From Deinococcus aquaticus (GTDB taxonomy: Bacteria > Deinococcota > Deinococci > Deinococcales > Deinococcaceae): 64,000 bases of DNA. Both the position numbers and the translations under genes were made by a program. The stretch covers positions 2,167,501 to 2,231,500 of the forward strand of contig NZ_CP115165.1 in assembly GCF_028622095.1 (NCBI RefSeq). Direction: 5' to 3'. The notes under the pieces were generated by a model. That model made no database searches, was not told where the DNA came from, and worked only from the letters and a program-made list of their open reading frames with translations. Shown here one piece after another: positions 17,411 to 29,878 of this stretch (position 1 is the stretch's first letter; the number at the start of each line of letters is the position of its first letter).

Positions 17411-17508
17411 CTGGGGTGCCTGTGGGGCAGGTCTGTCGCCTGCCTCTCAGGACAGTCCGTGCCGGGGACAGCGCAGGGGCCGCTACGGCGTTTTCAGATA
17501 CGGCGCTT

Positions 17509-18921
<1,413 letters not shown>

Positions 18922-19385
18922 GGTGAAAGGAACCTCCGGAATGAGAAACGGGAAGAGAATGGGAAGAGACAGCAGGGTGCAGGCAGGATTCAGGATGACC
19001 GGCGCAGCCCGGCATGCAGGTCGGGGTCAAGCGTCCCAGGCCCAGGAACACAGAGGCCGAGAGGAGAAAGGTGAATCCCGGCCCGTGAGTCGAGAGACGG
19101 CAGAACCCGGCAGGGACGCGGCCTGCGCGGGCGAACCGCAGCCGGGTCCAGGCCGCAGCACACCACCCGGGCATTTCAAAATGGTACGACCTTCGCAGCC
19201 GTCCGGTAAGCCGGGACTGCTTGCACGGCCCGGACCAGCCGCGCGGCCCCCGGCCTGTTCCCTCACGCCGCGCCGCTGGTCCAGTGCAAAGTGTTCCGGG
19301 AAAGCGGCAGTTCTGCCCATATGAGCTGTAACAAGCTGCAAGGCGCAGCCCCGCCGGGCGGTCGGGGTGCCGGCAATCCGTCATC
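18922..19385. other. Long spacer between the divergent glutamine synthetase genes
   Basis: About 460 nt without a supported gene. A small imperfect palindrome, CATTT-CA-AAATG (19174-19185), lies beside a minus-strand TACCAT that could be a weak -10 for glnA, but no -35 is clear. The glnA leader would then be about 260 nt. No riboswitch fold was recognised. Confidence 0.45.
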
Positions 19386-19398
19386 TTGTTCAGAACAA
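19386..19398. promoter_or_regulatory. Palindrome upstream of the glnN promoter
   Basis: TTGTTC-A-GAACAA is a perfect 6+1+6 inverted repeat whose right edge is 4 nt from the -35 hexamer. It is a candidate operator or activator site for nitrogen control. Confidence 0.55.
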
Positions 19399-19402
19399 TG
19401 CG

Positions 19403-19431
19403 TTGACCCTGCCGGGGCACCCTCCTATACT
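19403..19431 (+). promoter_or_regulatory. glnN promoter
   Basis: TTGACC (19403-19408), 17-nt spacer, TATACT (19426-19431). Expected 5' UTR is about 85 nt. Confidence 0.88.
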
Positions 19432-19523
19432 CGCGGGCAGTACGTGAGCCACCGTCCGGCGCGGAGCAGACCGCAGGCCATCACACCGCGCAGCCAACGG
19501 CGTGGCCCACCACAGGGAGCGAC

Positions 19524-21680
19524 ATGAACCAGGACTTCGACGTTAACTCGGCCGCACGCAACTGGCGCGTGGAAACCACCCCCTCCGCCTCCCCGCTGGA
19601 AGTCGTGAACGACCTGTTCGCCAGCGACGTGCTGACCCTCGAGCAGCTCAAGGCCCGCCTCAGCAAGAGCGCCCACAAGAGCCTGCAGGCCACCGTGGAA
19701 CGCGGCGCGCAGCTCGACGCCAGCATCGCCGACACCGTCGCGCTGGCCATGAAAACCTGGGCGATGGAAAAGGGCGCCACGCACTACACCCACTGGTTCC
19801 AGCCGCTGACCGGCAGCACCGCCGAGAAACACGACTCCTTCCTGAACCCCGCCGGTGACGGCGTGGCCATCATGTCCTTCTCCGGCAAGGAACTCATCCA
19901 GGCCGAGCCCGACGCCAGCTCCTTCCCGTCCGGCGGCCTGCGCGCCACCTTTGAGGCGCGCGGCTACACCGCCTGGGACCCCTCGTCCCCGGCATTCATC
20001 ATCCGGCACGCCAACGGCGCGACCCTGTGCATCCCCAGCGTGTTCGCCAGCTGGACCGGCGAGGCCCTCGACCTGAAAACCCCGCTGCTGCGCTCCATCG
20101 AGGCCCTGAACAGCGCCGTGACGCCCGCCCTGGAACTGTTCGGCGCCAGCGCCGGCACCCGCGTCAGCAGCAGCCTCGGAGCCGAGCAGGAGTACTTCCT
20201 GATCGCCGAGGAGTACTACTACCGCCGCCCCGATCTGGTCATGACCGGCCGCACCCTGTTCGGCGCGCAGCCCCCGCGCGGCCAGGAACTCGAGGATCAT
20301 TACTTCGGCGCGATTCCCGACCGGGTCCTGAGCTTCATGACCGACGCCGAAATGCAGCTGTACGCGCTGGGCATTCCGGTCAAAACCCGCCACAACGAGG
20401 TCGCGCCCGGCCAGTTCGAGATCGCCCCGATCTTCGAGAACAGCAACATCGCCGCCGACCACCAGCAGCTGATCATGCAGGTCCTGCGCACCACCGCCCG
20501 CAAGTTTGGTCTGGTCTGCCTGATGCACGAGAAACCCTTCGCTGGCGTGAACGGCAGCGGCAAGCACTGCAACTGGAGCATGTCCACCAACGCCGGTGAG
20601 AACCTGCTGGAACCCGGCGACACCCCTCACGAGAACATGCAGTTCCTGTTCTTCTGCACTGCCGTCCTGAAAGCCGTCGACACCCACCAGGACCTGCTGC
20701 GTGCCTGCGTGGCCAGCGCCAGCAACGACCACCGCCTCGGCGCGAACGAGGCTCCGCCCGCCATTATCAGCATCTTCCTGGGCAGCGAACTGACCGACAT
20801 CTTCGACCGCATCGTCAGCGGCCAGGGCGGCAGCGGCAAGTCCGCCGGTCTGATGGGCCTGGGCAGCAGCGTCCTGCCCGAAATTCCCGTGCACGCCGGC
20901 GACCGCAACCGCACCAGCCCGTTTGCCTTCACCGGCAACAAGTTCGAATTCCGCGCCGTGGGCTCCTCGCAGAGCATCAGCTTCCCCATCACGGTCCTGA
21001 ACGCCATCGTCGCCGAGAGCGTCTCTGAACTGACGGCCGAACTGAAAGCCAAACTCGATGCCGGGCAGAGCCTCGACGACGCCGTGGCCGAAGTCGTCAA
21101 GGGCACCTACCAGAAGTACCAGCGCATCGTGTTCAACGGCGACGGGTACAGCGAGGAGTGGCACACCGAGGCCGAGAAGGAACGCGGCCTGCTGAACCTG
21201 CGCACCACCCTCGACGCCGTCGAACAGCTGAACAACGACAAGAACACCGCCCTGTTCGGCAAACTCGGCATCCTGAACGAACGCGAACTTGGCGCGCGCC
21301 AGGAAATCATGTTCGACATCTACTTCAAGACCGTGAACATCGAGGGTGAAACCACCGAGTACATGGCCCAGACGCAGATCCTGCCCGCCGCCCTCACTTA
21401 CCTCGCGGATCTCGGCCGGGTCAGCGGCAGCAAGGCCGCCCAGGGTGTGACTGCCGAAGTCAGCGCCGCCGCCGACGAACTGTTCGACGCCATCCAGGCC
21501 CTGCGCACTCAGAACCAGACGCTGGGCGGCGAGGAAGTTCACGAGAAAGCCCACCACATGCGCGACCACGTCCTGCCCGCCATGGGTGACGTGCGCACCG
21601 CCGCCGATAAACTCGAGAAGGTTGTGAGCAGCAAGCTCTGGCCGCTGCCCACCTACCGCCAGATGCTCTTCGTGAAGTAA
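19524..21680 (+). CDS. glnN: Glutamine synthetase, type III (GlnN)
   Basis: Large-subunit glutamine synthetase of the GSIII class (dodecamers of about 75-80 kDa subunits). The 718-residue length fits. Diagnostic stretches include [14 protein letters not shown] (about 90-105), the [19 protein letters not shown] block, [10 protein letters not shown], the substrate region [14 protein letters not shown], and [14 protein letters not shown]. The C-terminal 150 residues form the helical GSIII-specific tail with [16 protein letters not shown] 19524 has GGGAG 7 nt upstream. A second GS type beside type I suggests one enzyme is for a particular nitrogen state. Confidence 0.96.
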   Translation: MNQDFDVNSAARNWRVETTPSASPLEVVNDLFASDVLTLEQLKARLSKSAHKSLQATVERGAQLDASIADTVALAMKTWAMEKGATHYTHWFQPLTGSTAEKHDSFLNPAGDGVAIMSFSGKELIQAEPDASSFPSGGLRATFEARGYTAWDPSSPAFIIRHANGATLCIPSVFASWTGEALDLKTPLLRSIEALNSAVTPALELFGASAGTRVSSSLGAEQEYFLIAEEYYYRRPDLVMTGRTLFGAQPPRGQELEDHYFGAIPDRVLSFMTDAEMQLYALGIPVKTRHNEVAPGQFEIAPIFENSNIAADHQQLIMQVLRTTARKFGLVCLMHEKPFAGVNGSGKHCNWSMSTNAGENLLEPGDTPHENMQFLFFCTAVLKAVDTHQDLLRACVASASNDHRLGANEAPPAIISIFLGSELTDIFDRIVSGQGGSGKSAGLMGLGSSVLPEIPVHAGDRNRTSPFAFTGNKFEFRAVGSSQSISFPITVLNAIVAESVSELTAELKAKLDAGQSLDDAVAEVVKGTYQKYQRIVFNGDGYSEEWHTEAEKERGLLNLRTTLDAVEQLNNDKNTALFGKLGILNERELGARQEIMFDIYFKTVNIEGETTEYMAQTQILPAALTYLADLGRVSGSKAAQGVTAEVSAAADELFDAIQALRTQNQTLGGEEVHEKAHHMRDHVLPAMGDVRTAADKLEKVVSSKLWPLPTYRQMLFVK

Positions 21681-21769
21681 GGGAAGCGCGTGGAGGGGGG
21701 GCCGTGGTGAGTGGATCACCTGCCCACCTGCACCCCACGCCCCGACCGGCACGGCCAAGCACCCCAAGC

Positions 21770-21806
21770 CAGTGACCCGACCTGCCCCGCAGCAGGCGGG
21801 TCACTG
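21770..21806 (+). terminator. Terminator of glnN
   Basis: Long stem CAGTGACCCG-(A)-CCTGC / GCAGG-CGGGTCACTG with one bulged base and a 6-nt loop, then CTCTGTTG. It starts 90 nt after the stop. Confidence 0.7.
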
Positions 21807-21912
21807 CTCTGTTGCGGGCCGGCCCACTGCCCATGCCCCACTCCCTGTGCCCCGCTGCCTCTCTCCCGCCCGCGTTTCAGTTCTGCTGCCCGGAGCGGAG
21901 TAAACTGCGGGC

Positions 21913-22725
21913 GTGTTGAATCTGCTTCGCCGCCCCGCCGTCACCCCCGCCGAACTGGATGAGGGGCTGCGCGCGCTGGGGCTGGACGGGTCGCAGCACG
22001 TGATCGTGCACGCGAGCCTGAAGTCCTTCGGAACGCTGGACGGCGGGGCCCGGACCATCGTGGACGCCTTGGCCGCGCGGACGGCGACGGTTGTGGCCCC
22101 GGCCTTCACGTACACGACGCTCCTGTCCCGGCCGACCTCGACTACGCACGCCCGCTTTCACCGGGACAGCCGGGTCAGCCGCGATATCGGGCGGGTGTCG
22201 CAGGAGATCGTGGACCGCGCGGGCGCCCTGCGATCCTTTCACCCGACCCTGAGCTTCATCGCGCTGGGCACCGAGGCGGCCCGCATCACCGAGGCGCAGT
22301 CGCTGAGCAGCCCGTACCAGCCGGTCGGGGCGCTGTACGACCTGAACGGGTACGCGCTGCTGATGGGCGTGGATTTCGGCAGTAACACCAGCGTGCACTA
22401 CGGCGAGCACCTCGCGGGGATGCCGCTGCTGACGCGGTACGTGCCGCTGGACGGTCAGGTGCTGCCCACGGCGTTCCCTAACTGCTCGGCCGACTTCGAT
22501 CACCTGGCCCCCGAGGTTCACATGGGGCTGCGCAGCACGCAGGTGGGCCAGTCCACGCTGCGCCTGTACCGCGTGCGGGACCTCGTGGACGCCACGGTGC
22601 GCCTGCTGAACCGCGACCCGGAAGGGCTGCTGTGCACGTACCGGGGCTGCCGCTGCCAGGAAGTGCGGACGCTGGTGCGCGCCCAGGGCCTGACGCCGCG
22701 CCCGCACACGGGCCTGATCAGCTGA
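21913..22725 (+). CDS. AAC(3)-like aminoglycoside N-acetyltransferase family protein
   Basis: A 270-residue member of the Antibiotic_NAT fold, which transfers acetyl from CoA to an amine. Recognisable parts are VIVHASLKSFGTLDGGARTIVDAL near residues 29-55, VVAPAFTYT, and SFHPTLSFIALG followed by SSPYQPVGALYDL, YALLMGVDFGSNTSVHYGEH. Chromosomal relatives (YokD-like) often do not modify aminoglycosides; resistance should not be assumed. GTG 21913 is supported by TAAACT 6 nt upstream, a leaderless arrangement. The 3' end overlaps the convergent reductase gene by 8 nt. Confidence 0.85.
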   Translation: MLNLLRRPAVTPAELDEGLRALGLDGSQHVIVHASLKSFGTLDGGARTIVDALAARTATVVAPAFTYTTLLSRPTSTTHARFHRDSRVSRDIGRVSQEIVDRAGALRSFHPTLSFIALGTEAARITEAQSLSSPYQPVGALYDLNGYALLMGVDFGSNTSVHYGEHLAGMPLLTRYVPLDGQVLPTAFPNCSADFDHLAPEVHMGLRSTQVGQSTLRLYRVRDLVDATVRLLNRDPEGLLCTYRGCRCQEVRTLVRAQGLTPRPHTGLIS

Positions 22726-23728
22726 GGCGTTTCTCGCTGGAGTGACCGGGCCGCACGCGCAGGTCAGGGCGGACGTGGTGCGCGGCGTGATTGGCCGCCA
22801 CGGCCGCCTGCGCCAGCCCCACCGAGATCAGCTTGAAATCCTGCCCGGACGCCGCCAAGTCGCCCGCCACGAACACGCCGGGCAGCGCCGTCCGGCTGCC
22901 CACCCCGTCTGGTACGTACTCGCCCTGCCAGTCCAGCGGCCAGCCCTGCACCGGGGTCAGGTCCGGCAGGTAGCCGTTCAGGATCAGGACCGTGTCGGCC
23001 TTCACGTCGTGCGGCTGTCCGTCCACGGTCAGGGAGGCGCTGGTCGGGGTCAGGGTGGTCAGGGTGGCGGGGGCCAGCAGCTTCAGCTGTCCGCTGCGTC
23101 CCGCGTCCTCTAGTGCACCCAGGTCGGCGGGACTGCCCCGGAAGCCGGCGCGGCGGTGCGTGAGCGTCACCTGCGCCCCCGCCTGCGCGAGTTCCAGGGC
23201 GGCGCGGGTGGCCTGCGGTACGCCGCCCACGACCAGGACGTGGCGACCCGCGAGTTCTGCCGCGTCCGGTACGTCCGTCCTCACGTCCGGGTGGGTGTCC
23301 GCGCCGGGCACGCGGGCCTCGCGGGGCAGCAGTGCGCCCAGGCCTGCCGCCAGGATCACGGCCCCCGCCCGGAAGGTGCGCGGGCCGTCCGGGGTGGTCG
23401 CCCCGACGCGCCAGCCCTCACCGTCCGGTTCCAGCGTGCGGGCCAGGGTGTGCAGATGCCACTGCACGTTCAGGCCGTCCAGTTGCCGGACCAGTCCGGC
23501 GATCACGTCGGCGGCGGGCGCGGCAGGCAGGCCCGGCACGTCGTACACCCGCCGGTCCGGGTACAGGGCAGTCAGTTGCCCGCCGGGTTCATGCCGGGCG
23601 TCCAGCAGGGTCACGCTCAGGCCGCGCCACGCGGCGTAGAAAGCGGCGTGCAGTCCGGCAGGCCCGGCACCGACGACCAGCACGTCCGCGTCACGTTCAG
23701 GGGGAAAGGCGGGGGAGGGGACGCTCAT
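22718..23728 (-). CDS. Ferredoxin/flavodoxin-NADP reductase, thioredoxin-reductase-like (type 2)
   Basis: FAD/NAD(P)-binding flavoprotein of 336 residues. The N-terminal dinucleotide site DVLVVGAGPAGLHAAFYAAWRG (about 15-36), the ARHEPGGQLTALYP loop, a second Rossmann motif HVLVVGGVPQATRAALELA and the late GVFVAGDLAA identify the family. No CxxC redox pair is present, so it is not a thioredoxin reductase. It fits the TrxR-like ferredoxin-NADP reductases, which pass electrons between NADPH and ferredoxin or flavodoxin. The second motif is VGGVPQA rather than the usual GGGDSA, an atypical nucleotide loop. ATG 23728 has CATACT 6 nt upstream (leaderless). Confidence 0.82.
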   Translation of the reverse strand: MSVPSPAFPPERDADVLVVGAGPAGLHAAFYAAWRGLSVTLLDARHEPGGQLTALYPDRRVYDVPGLPAAPAADVIAGLVRQLDGLNVQWHLHTLARTLEPDGEGWRVGATTPDGPRTFRAGAVILAAGLGALLPREARVPGADTHPDVRTDVPDAAELAGRHVLVVGGVPQATRAALELAQAGAQVTLTHRRAGFRGSPADLGALEDAGRSGQLKLLAPATLTTLTPTSASLTVDGQPHDVKADTVLILNGYLPDLTPVQGWPLDWQGEYVPDGVGSRTALPGVFVAGDLAASGQDFKLISVGLAQAAVAANHAAHHVRPDLRVRPGHSSEKRLS

Positions 23729-23781
23729 GCGGCGAGTATGCCAGACGCTGCCGCGTGACCATGGCAGCCGGGCCGGCAGCA

Positions 23782-23815
23782 GAACGTCCCCGCCTGATGA
23801 CTGGCGGGGACGTTC
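23782..23815 (-). terminator. Terminator of fprA
   Basis: Perfect 13-bp stem (GAACGTCCCCGCC / GGCGGGGACGTTC) with an 8-nt loop, followed on the minus strand by TGCTG. It lies 65 nt after the fprA stop and before the next gene, so the two reductase genes are probably transcribed separately. Confidence 0.75.
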
Positions 23816-23880
23816 CGGGGGACAGTGTTGTGAGTGCAGGAGTGTGGGTGCAGCGTTCAGCGCTGCTCAGCGCTTGCAGT

Positions 23881-25239
23881 TCAGCTCTTGCGGTGGCCGA
23901 GCATCATCTCGCGGTGCACGATCTTGCGGCGGGGGCGGCCCTCGGCCTGCCCGGTTGCCAGTTCGTGCGCGTCGAGGGTCTGCCAGTCCGCGAAGGAGTA
24001 CACCTGCACGCCCCGCCCGGCCAGCAGGGCGTCCACGGCCTCGCGGGTGGGGTGGGCCGCGCCGGGCAGGTGGCCGCTATTCACGTCGGCCAGGAGTTGC
24101 GCAACGGTGTCGGTGGCGTCCTTACGGTTGGTGCCGACCACGCCGCTCGGGCCGCGCTTGATCCACCCGGCGGTGTACTCGCCCACGCGGCCTTCCACGC
24201 GGCCTTCCTCGTTGGGAATCACTCCGCGCCGCTCGTCGAAGGGCACGCCGGGCAGTGCCACGCCCCGGTACCCGACCGAGCGCAGCACCATCTGCACGGG
24301 CAGCACCTCGTACTCGCCAGTTCCGACCGCGTTGCCGTTCTCGTCCAGGCGGTTGCGTTCCACTTTCAGGCCGCCCACGTGCCCGGTGCCGTCATCGATG
24401 ATCTCGGTGGGGGAAACCAGGAAGCGCAGGTGAACGCGGCGGGGTTTGCCCTCGCGTTCACGGCCGGCGAAGTCGCGCAGCACCTCGATGTTCTTCTTCT
24501 TCACGTTGTCGGTGACGGCGGCTTCCTCGGCGTCGGTCAGGGCGATCTCGGCGGCGTCCACGACGGGTTCGGATTCGTGCAGTTCGCCGAATTCACGCAG
24601 TTCCTTGGTCGTGAAGGCCGCCTGCGCCGGGCCGCGCCGACCCAGGATCCACACGTCATTCACGGCGCTGTGTTCCAGGGCGTCCAGGGCGTGGGGGGCG
24701 ATGTCGCTGCTGCGCAGTTCCCCGGTGGTCTTGGCCAGGATGCGGCTCACGTCGAGTGCCACGTTCCCCACGCCGACCACGGCGACGCCACCGGCGCTGA
24801 GGACCATCTCGCGGGCGGCGGCGTCCGGGTGGCCGTTGTACCAGGCGACGAACTCGGTGGCGCTCATGGAACCGGTCAGGTCCTCACCGGGAATGCCCAG
24901 GCGGCGGTCGCTGCTGGCTCCCACGGTATACAGGACGGCGTCGTAGTGGGTCACGGCGTCCTCGTGCGTCAGGTCCGTGCCGAAGGACACGTTGCCCAGG
25001 AAGCGCACGCGCGGGTCGCCGAGGGTCTTCTCGAAGCCGCGGGTGACGCTCTTGATGGTCAGGTGGTCGGGCGCCACGCCGTAGCGCACCAGTCCGTAGG
25101 GCGTGGGCAGGCGGTCGTACACGTCGATGTCGACGTTCAGGTCGCTTTTCAGCAGGGCTTCGGCGGCGAAGATGCCGCTGGGGCCGCTGCCGATCACGGC
25201 GACGCGCAGCGGACGTTCGGGGGTGACTGTCAGACTCAT
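23881..25239 (-). CDS. fprA: FprA-type NADPH:ferredoxin reductase (adrenodoxin-reductase family)
   Basis: A 452-residue flavoprotein of the mitochondrial adrenodoxin reductase / mycobacterial FprA family. It has RVAVIGSGPSGIFAAEALL (about 12-30), the family hallmark RLPTPYGLVRYGVAPDH, GASSDRRLGIPGEDLTGS, a second Rossmann motif VAVVGVGNVALDVSRIL, and the C-terminal GWIKRGPSGVVGTNRKDA that holds NADP. It can feed electrons to ferredoxin for P450s (one is encoded at 33.5-34.9 kb) or Fe-S assembly. ATG 25239 rather than 25260 is favoured by TAGACT 7 nt upstream. A GTTGA-N9-TCAAC repeat overlaps that box. Confidence 0.92.
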   Translation of the reverse strand: MSLTVTPERPLRVAVIGSGPSGIFAAEALLKSDLNVDIDVYDRLPTPYGLVRYGVAPDHLTIKSVTRGFEKTLGDPRVRFLGNVSFGTDLTHEDAVTHYDAVLYTVGASSDRRLGIPGEDLTGSMSATEFVAWYNGHPDAAAREMVLSAGGVAVVGVGNVALDVSRILAKTTGELRSSDIAPHALDALEHSAVNDVWILGRRGPAQAAFTTKELREFGELHESEPVVDAAEIALTDAEEAAVTDNVKKKNIEVLRDFAGREREGKPRRVHLRFLVSPTEIIDDGTGHVGGLKVERNRLDENGNAVGTGEYEVLPVQMVLRSVGYRGVALPGVPFDERRGVIPNEEGRVEGRVGEYTAGWIKRGPSGVVGTNRKDATDTVAQLLADVNSGHLPGAAHPTREAVDALLAGRGVQVYSFADWQTLDAHELATGQAEGRPRRKIVHREMMLGHRKS

Positions 25240-25242
25240 GAA

Positions 25243-25261
25243 GTTGAGTCTAAGGGTCAAC
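25243..25261. promoter_or_regulatory. Inverted repeat over the fprA -10 box
   Basis: GTTGA-N9-TCAAC covers the minus-strand TAGACT box (25252-25247) directly before the fprA start. It is a candidate operator. The half sites resemble HAIR, but the spacing is 2 nt shorter. Confidence 0.4.
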
Positions 25262-25387
25262 TGCTCGGCTGGGAACGGCCACGCTGGACAGAGATGCGGC
25301 GAGGGGTGTCACATCGGCAGAAACACGGCCAGCAGAAACGGAGCCAGCAGAAACAGAGCAGGCAGAGGCAGGGGGCACGCAACAGAA

Positions 25388-25415
25388 CGCTGCCCGGCGT
25401 GAGGACCGGGCAGCG
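25388..25415 (-). terminator. Terminator of the CRP-family regulator gene
   Basis: Perfect 10-bp stem (CGCTGCCCGG / CCGGGCAGCG) with an 8-nt loop, followed on the minus strand by TTCTGTT. It starts 28 nt after the stop. Confidence 0.8.
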
Positions 25416-25443
25416 CTGCTGAAACAGGAGTGGTGTGGGTGGA

Positions 25444-26052
25444 TCAGGCGGCGGCGATGACGCTCAGGGCCTGTTCGTTCTTCAGGGTGATCTTGCCGTA
25501 GCCGGCGCTGATGACACCCTCGCGGGACAGTTCGCCCACGACCTTGGTGACGGTCTCGCGCACGCTGCCGACGGCGGCGGCCAGTTCGTCGTGCGTGGCG
25601 TAGATCATGGTCTCGCCGCTGTCGAGCTGGGTGGCCAGGGCAGTGTCCTTGAGTTCCAGCAGTTCCCCGGCGATGCGGGCGCGCAGCCTCTTGCCGACGA
25701 GGCGGTAGATGCTTTCGTAGGCGCGTTCCAGCGTGCGGACCAGGTGGGTGGTGACCACGAGGTTGTCCTCGGCGCTCATCAGGGCGGGGTTGATCACGTC
25801 GATGCTGGAGTCGGTGACGGCCTCGGCGAAGTAGGCGCGGTTCACGCCGGCCAGGGCTTCCTCGCCGAAGTACTCGCCGGGTTTCACGTAGCGCAGGGTC
25901 AGGCCGTTGCCGTCGTCGTCCATGGTGTGAACACGCACGAGGCCGGCGGCGACGCGGTAGAGCATGTCGCTCTTGCCGGGGTAGAGGATGACGGCGCCGG
26001 GGCGGTAGGTGACGGTGTCCACGAAGGTCCGGGTGTTGGTGTTAAGGGTCAT
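25444..26052 (-). CDS. ddrI: CRP/FNR-family transcriptional regulator, DdrI/SdrP type
   Basis: A 202-residue dimeric DNA-binding regulator. The N-terminal half is a cyclic-nucleotide-binding-like barrel (PGAVILYPGKSD, LRYVKPGEYFGEEALAG). The C-terminal half is a CRP-type winged helix whose recognition helix reads GSVRETVTKVVGELSREG. This wording, with THDELAAAVGSVRETVTK, closely matches Thermus SdrP as I recall it, and its Deinococcus counterpart is DdrI, a stress-response regulator induced after irradiation. cAMP-contact residues are not clearly present, so ligand control is uncertain. ATG 26052 has AAGGAGG upstream. It has its own strong promoter and terminator. Confidence 0.85.
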   Translation of the reverse strand: MTLNTNTRTFVDTVTYRPGAVILYPGKSDMLYRVAAGLVRVHTMDDDGNGLTLRYVKPGEYFGEEALAGVNRAYFAEAVTDSSIDVINPALMSAEDNLVVTTHLVRTLERAYESIYRLVGKRLRARIAGELLELKDTALATQLDSGETMIYATHDELAAAVGSVRETVTKVVGELSREGVISAGYGKITLKNEQALSVIAAA

Positions 26053-26122
26053 TGTGTGCGCCTCCTTGGGCGGTGTGAGAGGGGGAAACGGGGTGCCGGG
26101 GGCTTATTCCCGACGTGCTCAC

Positions 26123-26151
26123 AGTGTAACCCAACATCACTTTTTTGTAAA
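26123..26151 (-). promoter_or_regulatory. Promoter of the CRP-family regulator
   Basis: Minus strand TTTACA (26151-26146), 17-nt spacer, TACACT (26128-26123), in a locally AT-rich stretch. The 5' UTR is about 65 nt. A TGTGAG half-site just downstream of the -10 could allow autoregulation. Confidence 0.8.
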
Positions 26152-26483
26152 CACTTTTGTTTCTTTAATCAGTATTGAGATTACAGATCGCCCGGTCAGT
26201 CGCGCTTACCGCGAGGCCCAGCAGGACAGCACTTTCAGGCGACCCGCTGGCCCGACGCACCTCACCCGCTGCTCACCGCCGGGCCGACTCCCCCGGCGGG
26301 GGCGTTCCCTGCTCACAGCAGGTCTACTTCAGGTACGGGCCGACGCGACAGGTGGTTCGATCTGCCCCGCCGGGACCTGTACTCAGGGGCGGTGCCGGCT
26401 GGCCGGAACGGGCGTGGGCGGCGAGGCCTTCACCCCGCCGCCCACCCGGTCCCGCCGCCCTCAGCAGGTCAGGATACAGCCGA
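26152..26483. other. Intergenic region between the CRP-family regulator and gyrA
   Basis: No gene is supported. The left end is AT-rich promoter flank. At 26414-26445 a 10-bp stem (GTGGGCGGCG / CGCCGCCCAC) could end gyrA transcription on the minus strand, but lacks a uridine run. Confidence 0.45.
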
Positions 26484-28919
<2,436 letters not shown>

Positions 28920-29144
28920 GTTGCTCCAGTGGTGCAGGTCCGGGCGTGGCCGGGGCCGCGCCGCAGAGGTGGGATGGGGATGCCCGGCGCGGGGGCCGGG
29001 AATGGATCGATTCTAGCACGATTATGTTTTAAGCGTAATAGAACCGACGCCTTCTATAGTCCCCATTGTACCCGAAAACACCCCCGGACACCGCGACCCT
29101 CACCACCACCGGAACCCGCCCAGCACCAGCAAAATCAGTCCTCC
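28920..29144. promoter_or_regulatory. AT-rich gyrA upstream region
   Basis: On the minus strand two possible -10 boxes occur, TAGAAT at about 29018-29013 and TACAAT at about 29073-29068, within the most AT-rich stretch nearby. Neither has a good -35 at 17 nt. The gyrA promoter most likely lies here. Confidence 0.4.
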
Positions 29145-29499
29145 ATGACAGCCCAGACCCCACCCGCCCCGGACGGCGCACTCAACCACCGCTCCTGTCT
29201 CCCCGGCCTGACCCGCAGCGGCAACCCCAGCCGCCTCACACCAGCCGGCCAGCAGCAACTCCTGGCCCTGAACTTCAGCCGCCTCATCGACCTGCGGGAC
29301 CGTACGGAACGCACGGTGGACCCGCCCCCCTTCCTGGGCCACCCCGCCTACCTGAACCTGCCCCTGCTGCCCCGGCGCAACCGTACCTTCAATTAGGTCA
29401 CCGCCGCCCGCAGCAACACAGGACGCGCTGGCCCGCAGGCTCCACACGCCCGTCCCGCCCACCACCCCCGACGGCCTGCCAGACACCACCCCCCGCTGA
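29145..29499 (+). pseudogene. Decayed tyrosine-phosphatase-like gene
   Basis: ATG 29145 opens a frame whose text (LNHRSCLPGLTRSGNPSRLT, then LNFSRLIDLRDRTE) reads like the N-terminus of the Y_phosphatase3 family, where a DLRxxxE segment is followed by the catalytic half. It ends at a TAG (29394-29396) after about 83 codons; the reading continues past it for a few family-like residues. A separate frame at 29422-29499 then gives DALARRLHTPVPPTT, typical of the extreme C-terminus. The catalytic CxxGxxR part is missing, so an internal deletion plus frame change seems to have destroyed the gene. Identification is by resemblance only. Confidence 0.5.
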
Positions 29500-29527
29500 C
29501 CCTGCCGAGCCTTTATGATGACTTCAC

Positions 29528-29878
29528 ATGCTTGATCAACTCACGCAACTCGTCAGGGACGTGGATGGCGCCTGGGCCGCAGCTATCGGTGGCCTGGACG
29601 GCCTGCTCATCGAGGGGTACTCCACCGCCACCACCGACCTCAATCTGCTGATCGCCGAGCACGCCGGCCTGTACCGCTCGGCCAGCATCGCCTATTCCAC
29701 CACCCTGAACGGCGGCCAGACCCGCGAGATGTACCTGCGTGGCGAACGCCTGAGCGTGTACCTGCACCCCATCAAGGCCGATTACTTCCTGCTGCTGGCC
29801 GTCGACGCCCGCAGCAACCTCGGACAGGCCCGCCTGTACGGCCGCGACACCGCTCGCAAACTGGAGGCGACCCTGTGA
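29528..29878 (+). CDS. Roadblock/LC7 domain protein 1
   Basis: A 116-residue single-domain protein. The pattern of a first helix (LDQLTQLVRDV), the strand WAAAIGGLDGLLIEG, a long helix with EHAGLYRSA, then REMYLRGERLSVYLHPI and DYFLLLAVDA is that of Roadblock/LC7 (MglB-like) proteins, which regulate small Ras-like GTPases as dimers. It is slightly diverged (IGGLDGLLI in place of VxxxDGLxI). ATG 29528 has TATGAT 8 nt upstream. It is the first of three overlapping genes of the same fold. No MglA-type GTPase is in the window. Confidence 0.78.
   Translation: MLDQLTQLVRDVDGAWAAAIGGLDGLLIEGYSTATTDLNLLIAEHAGLYRSASIAYSTTLNGGQTREMYLRGERLSVYLHPIKADYFLLLAVDARSNLGQARLYGRDTARKLEATL

Noticed and set aside
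18922..19523. Glutamine riboswitch or T-box in the spacer between the glutamine synthetases
   Set aside because: No conserved riboswitch core or T-box sequence could be recognised; only palindromes and one promoter are supported.
19425..21767. A 780-codon minus-strand frame opposite glnN
   Set aside because: Antisense shadow of glnN; no recognisable motifs.
21913..22725. Aminoglycoside resistance gene
   Set aside because: The family is right, but chromosomal AAC(3)-like proteins of this type often do not act on aminoglycosides, so resistance is not claimed.
25243..25261. Second HAIR (HspR) operator
   Set aside because: Half sites GTTGA/TCAAC resemble HAIR, but the spacing is 9 rather than 11 nt between the five-base cores and the outer base differs; kept only as an unassigned inverted repeat.
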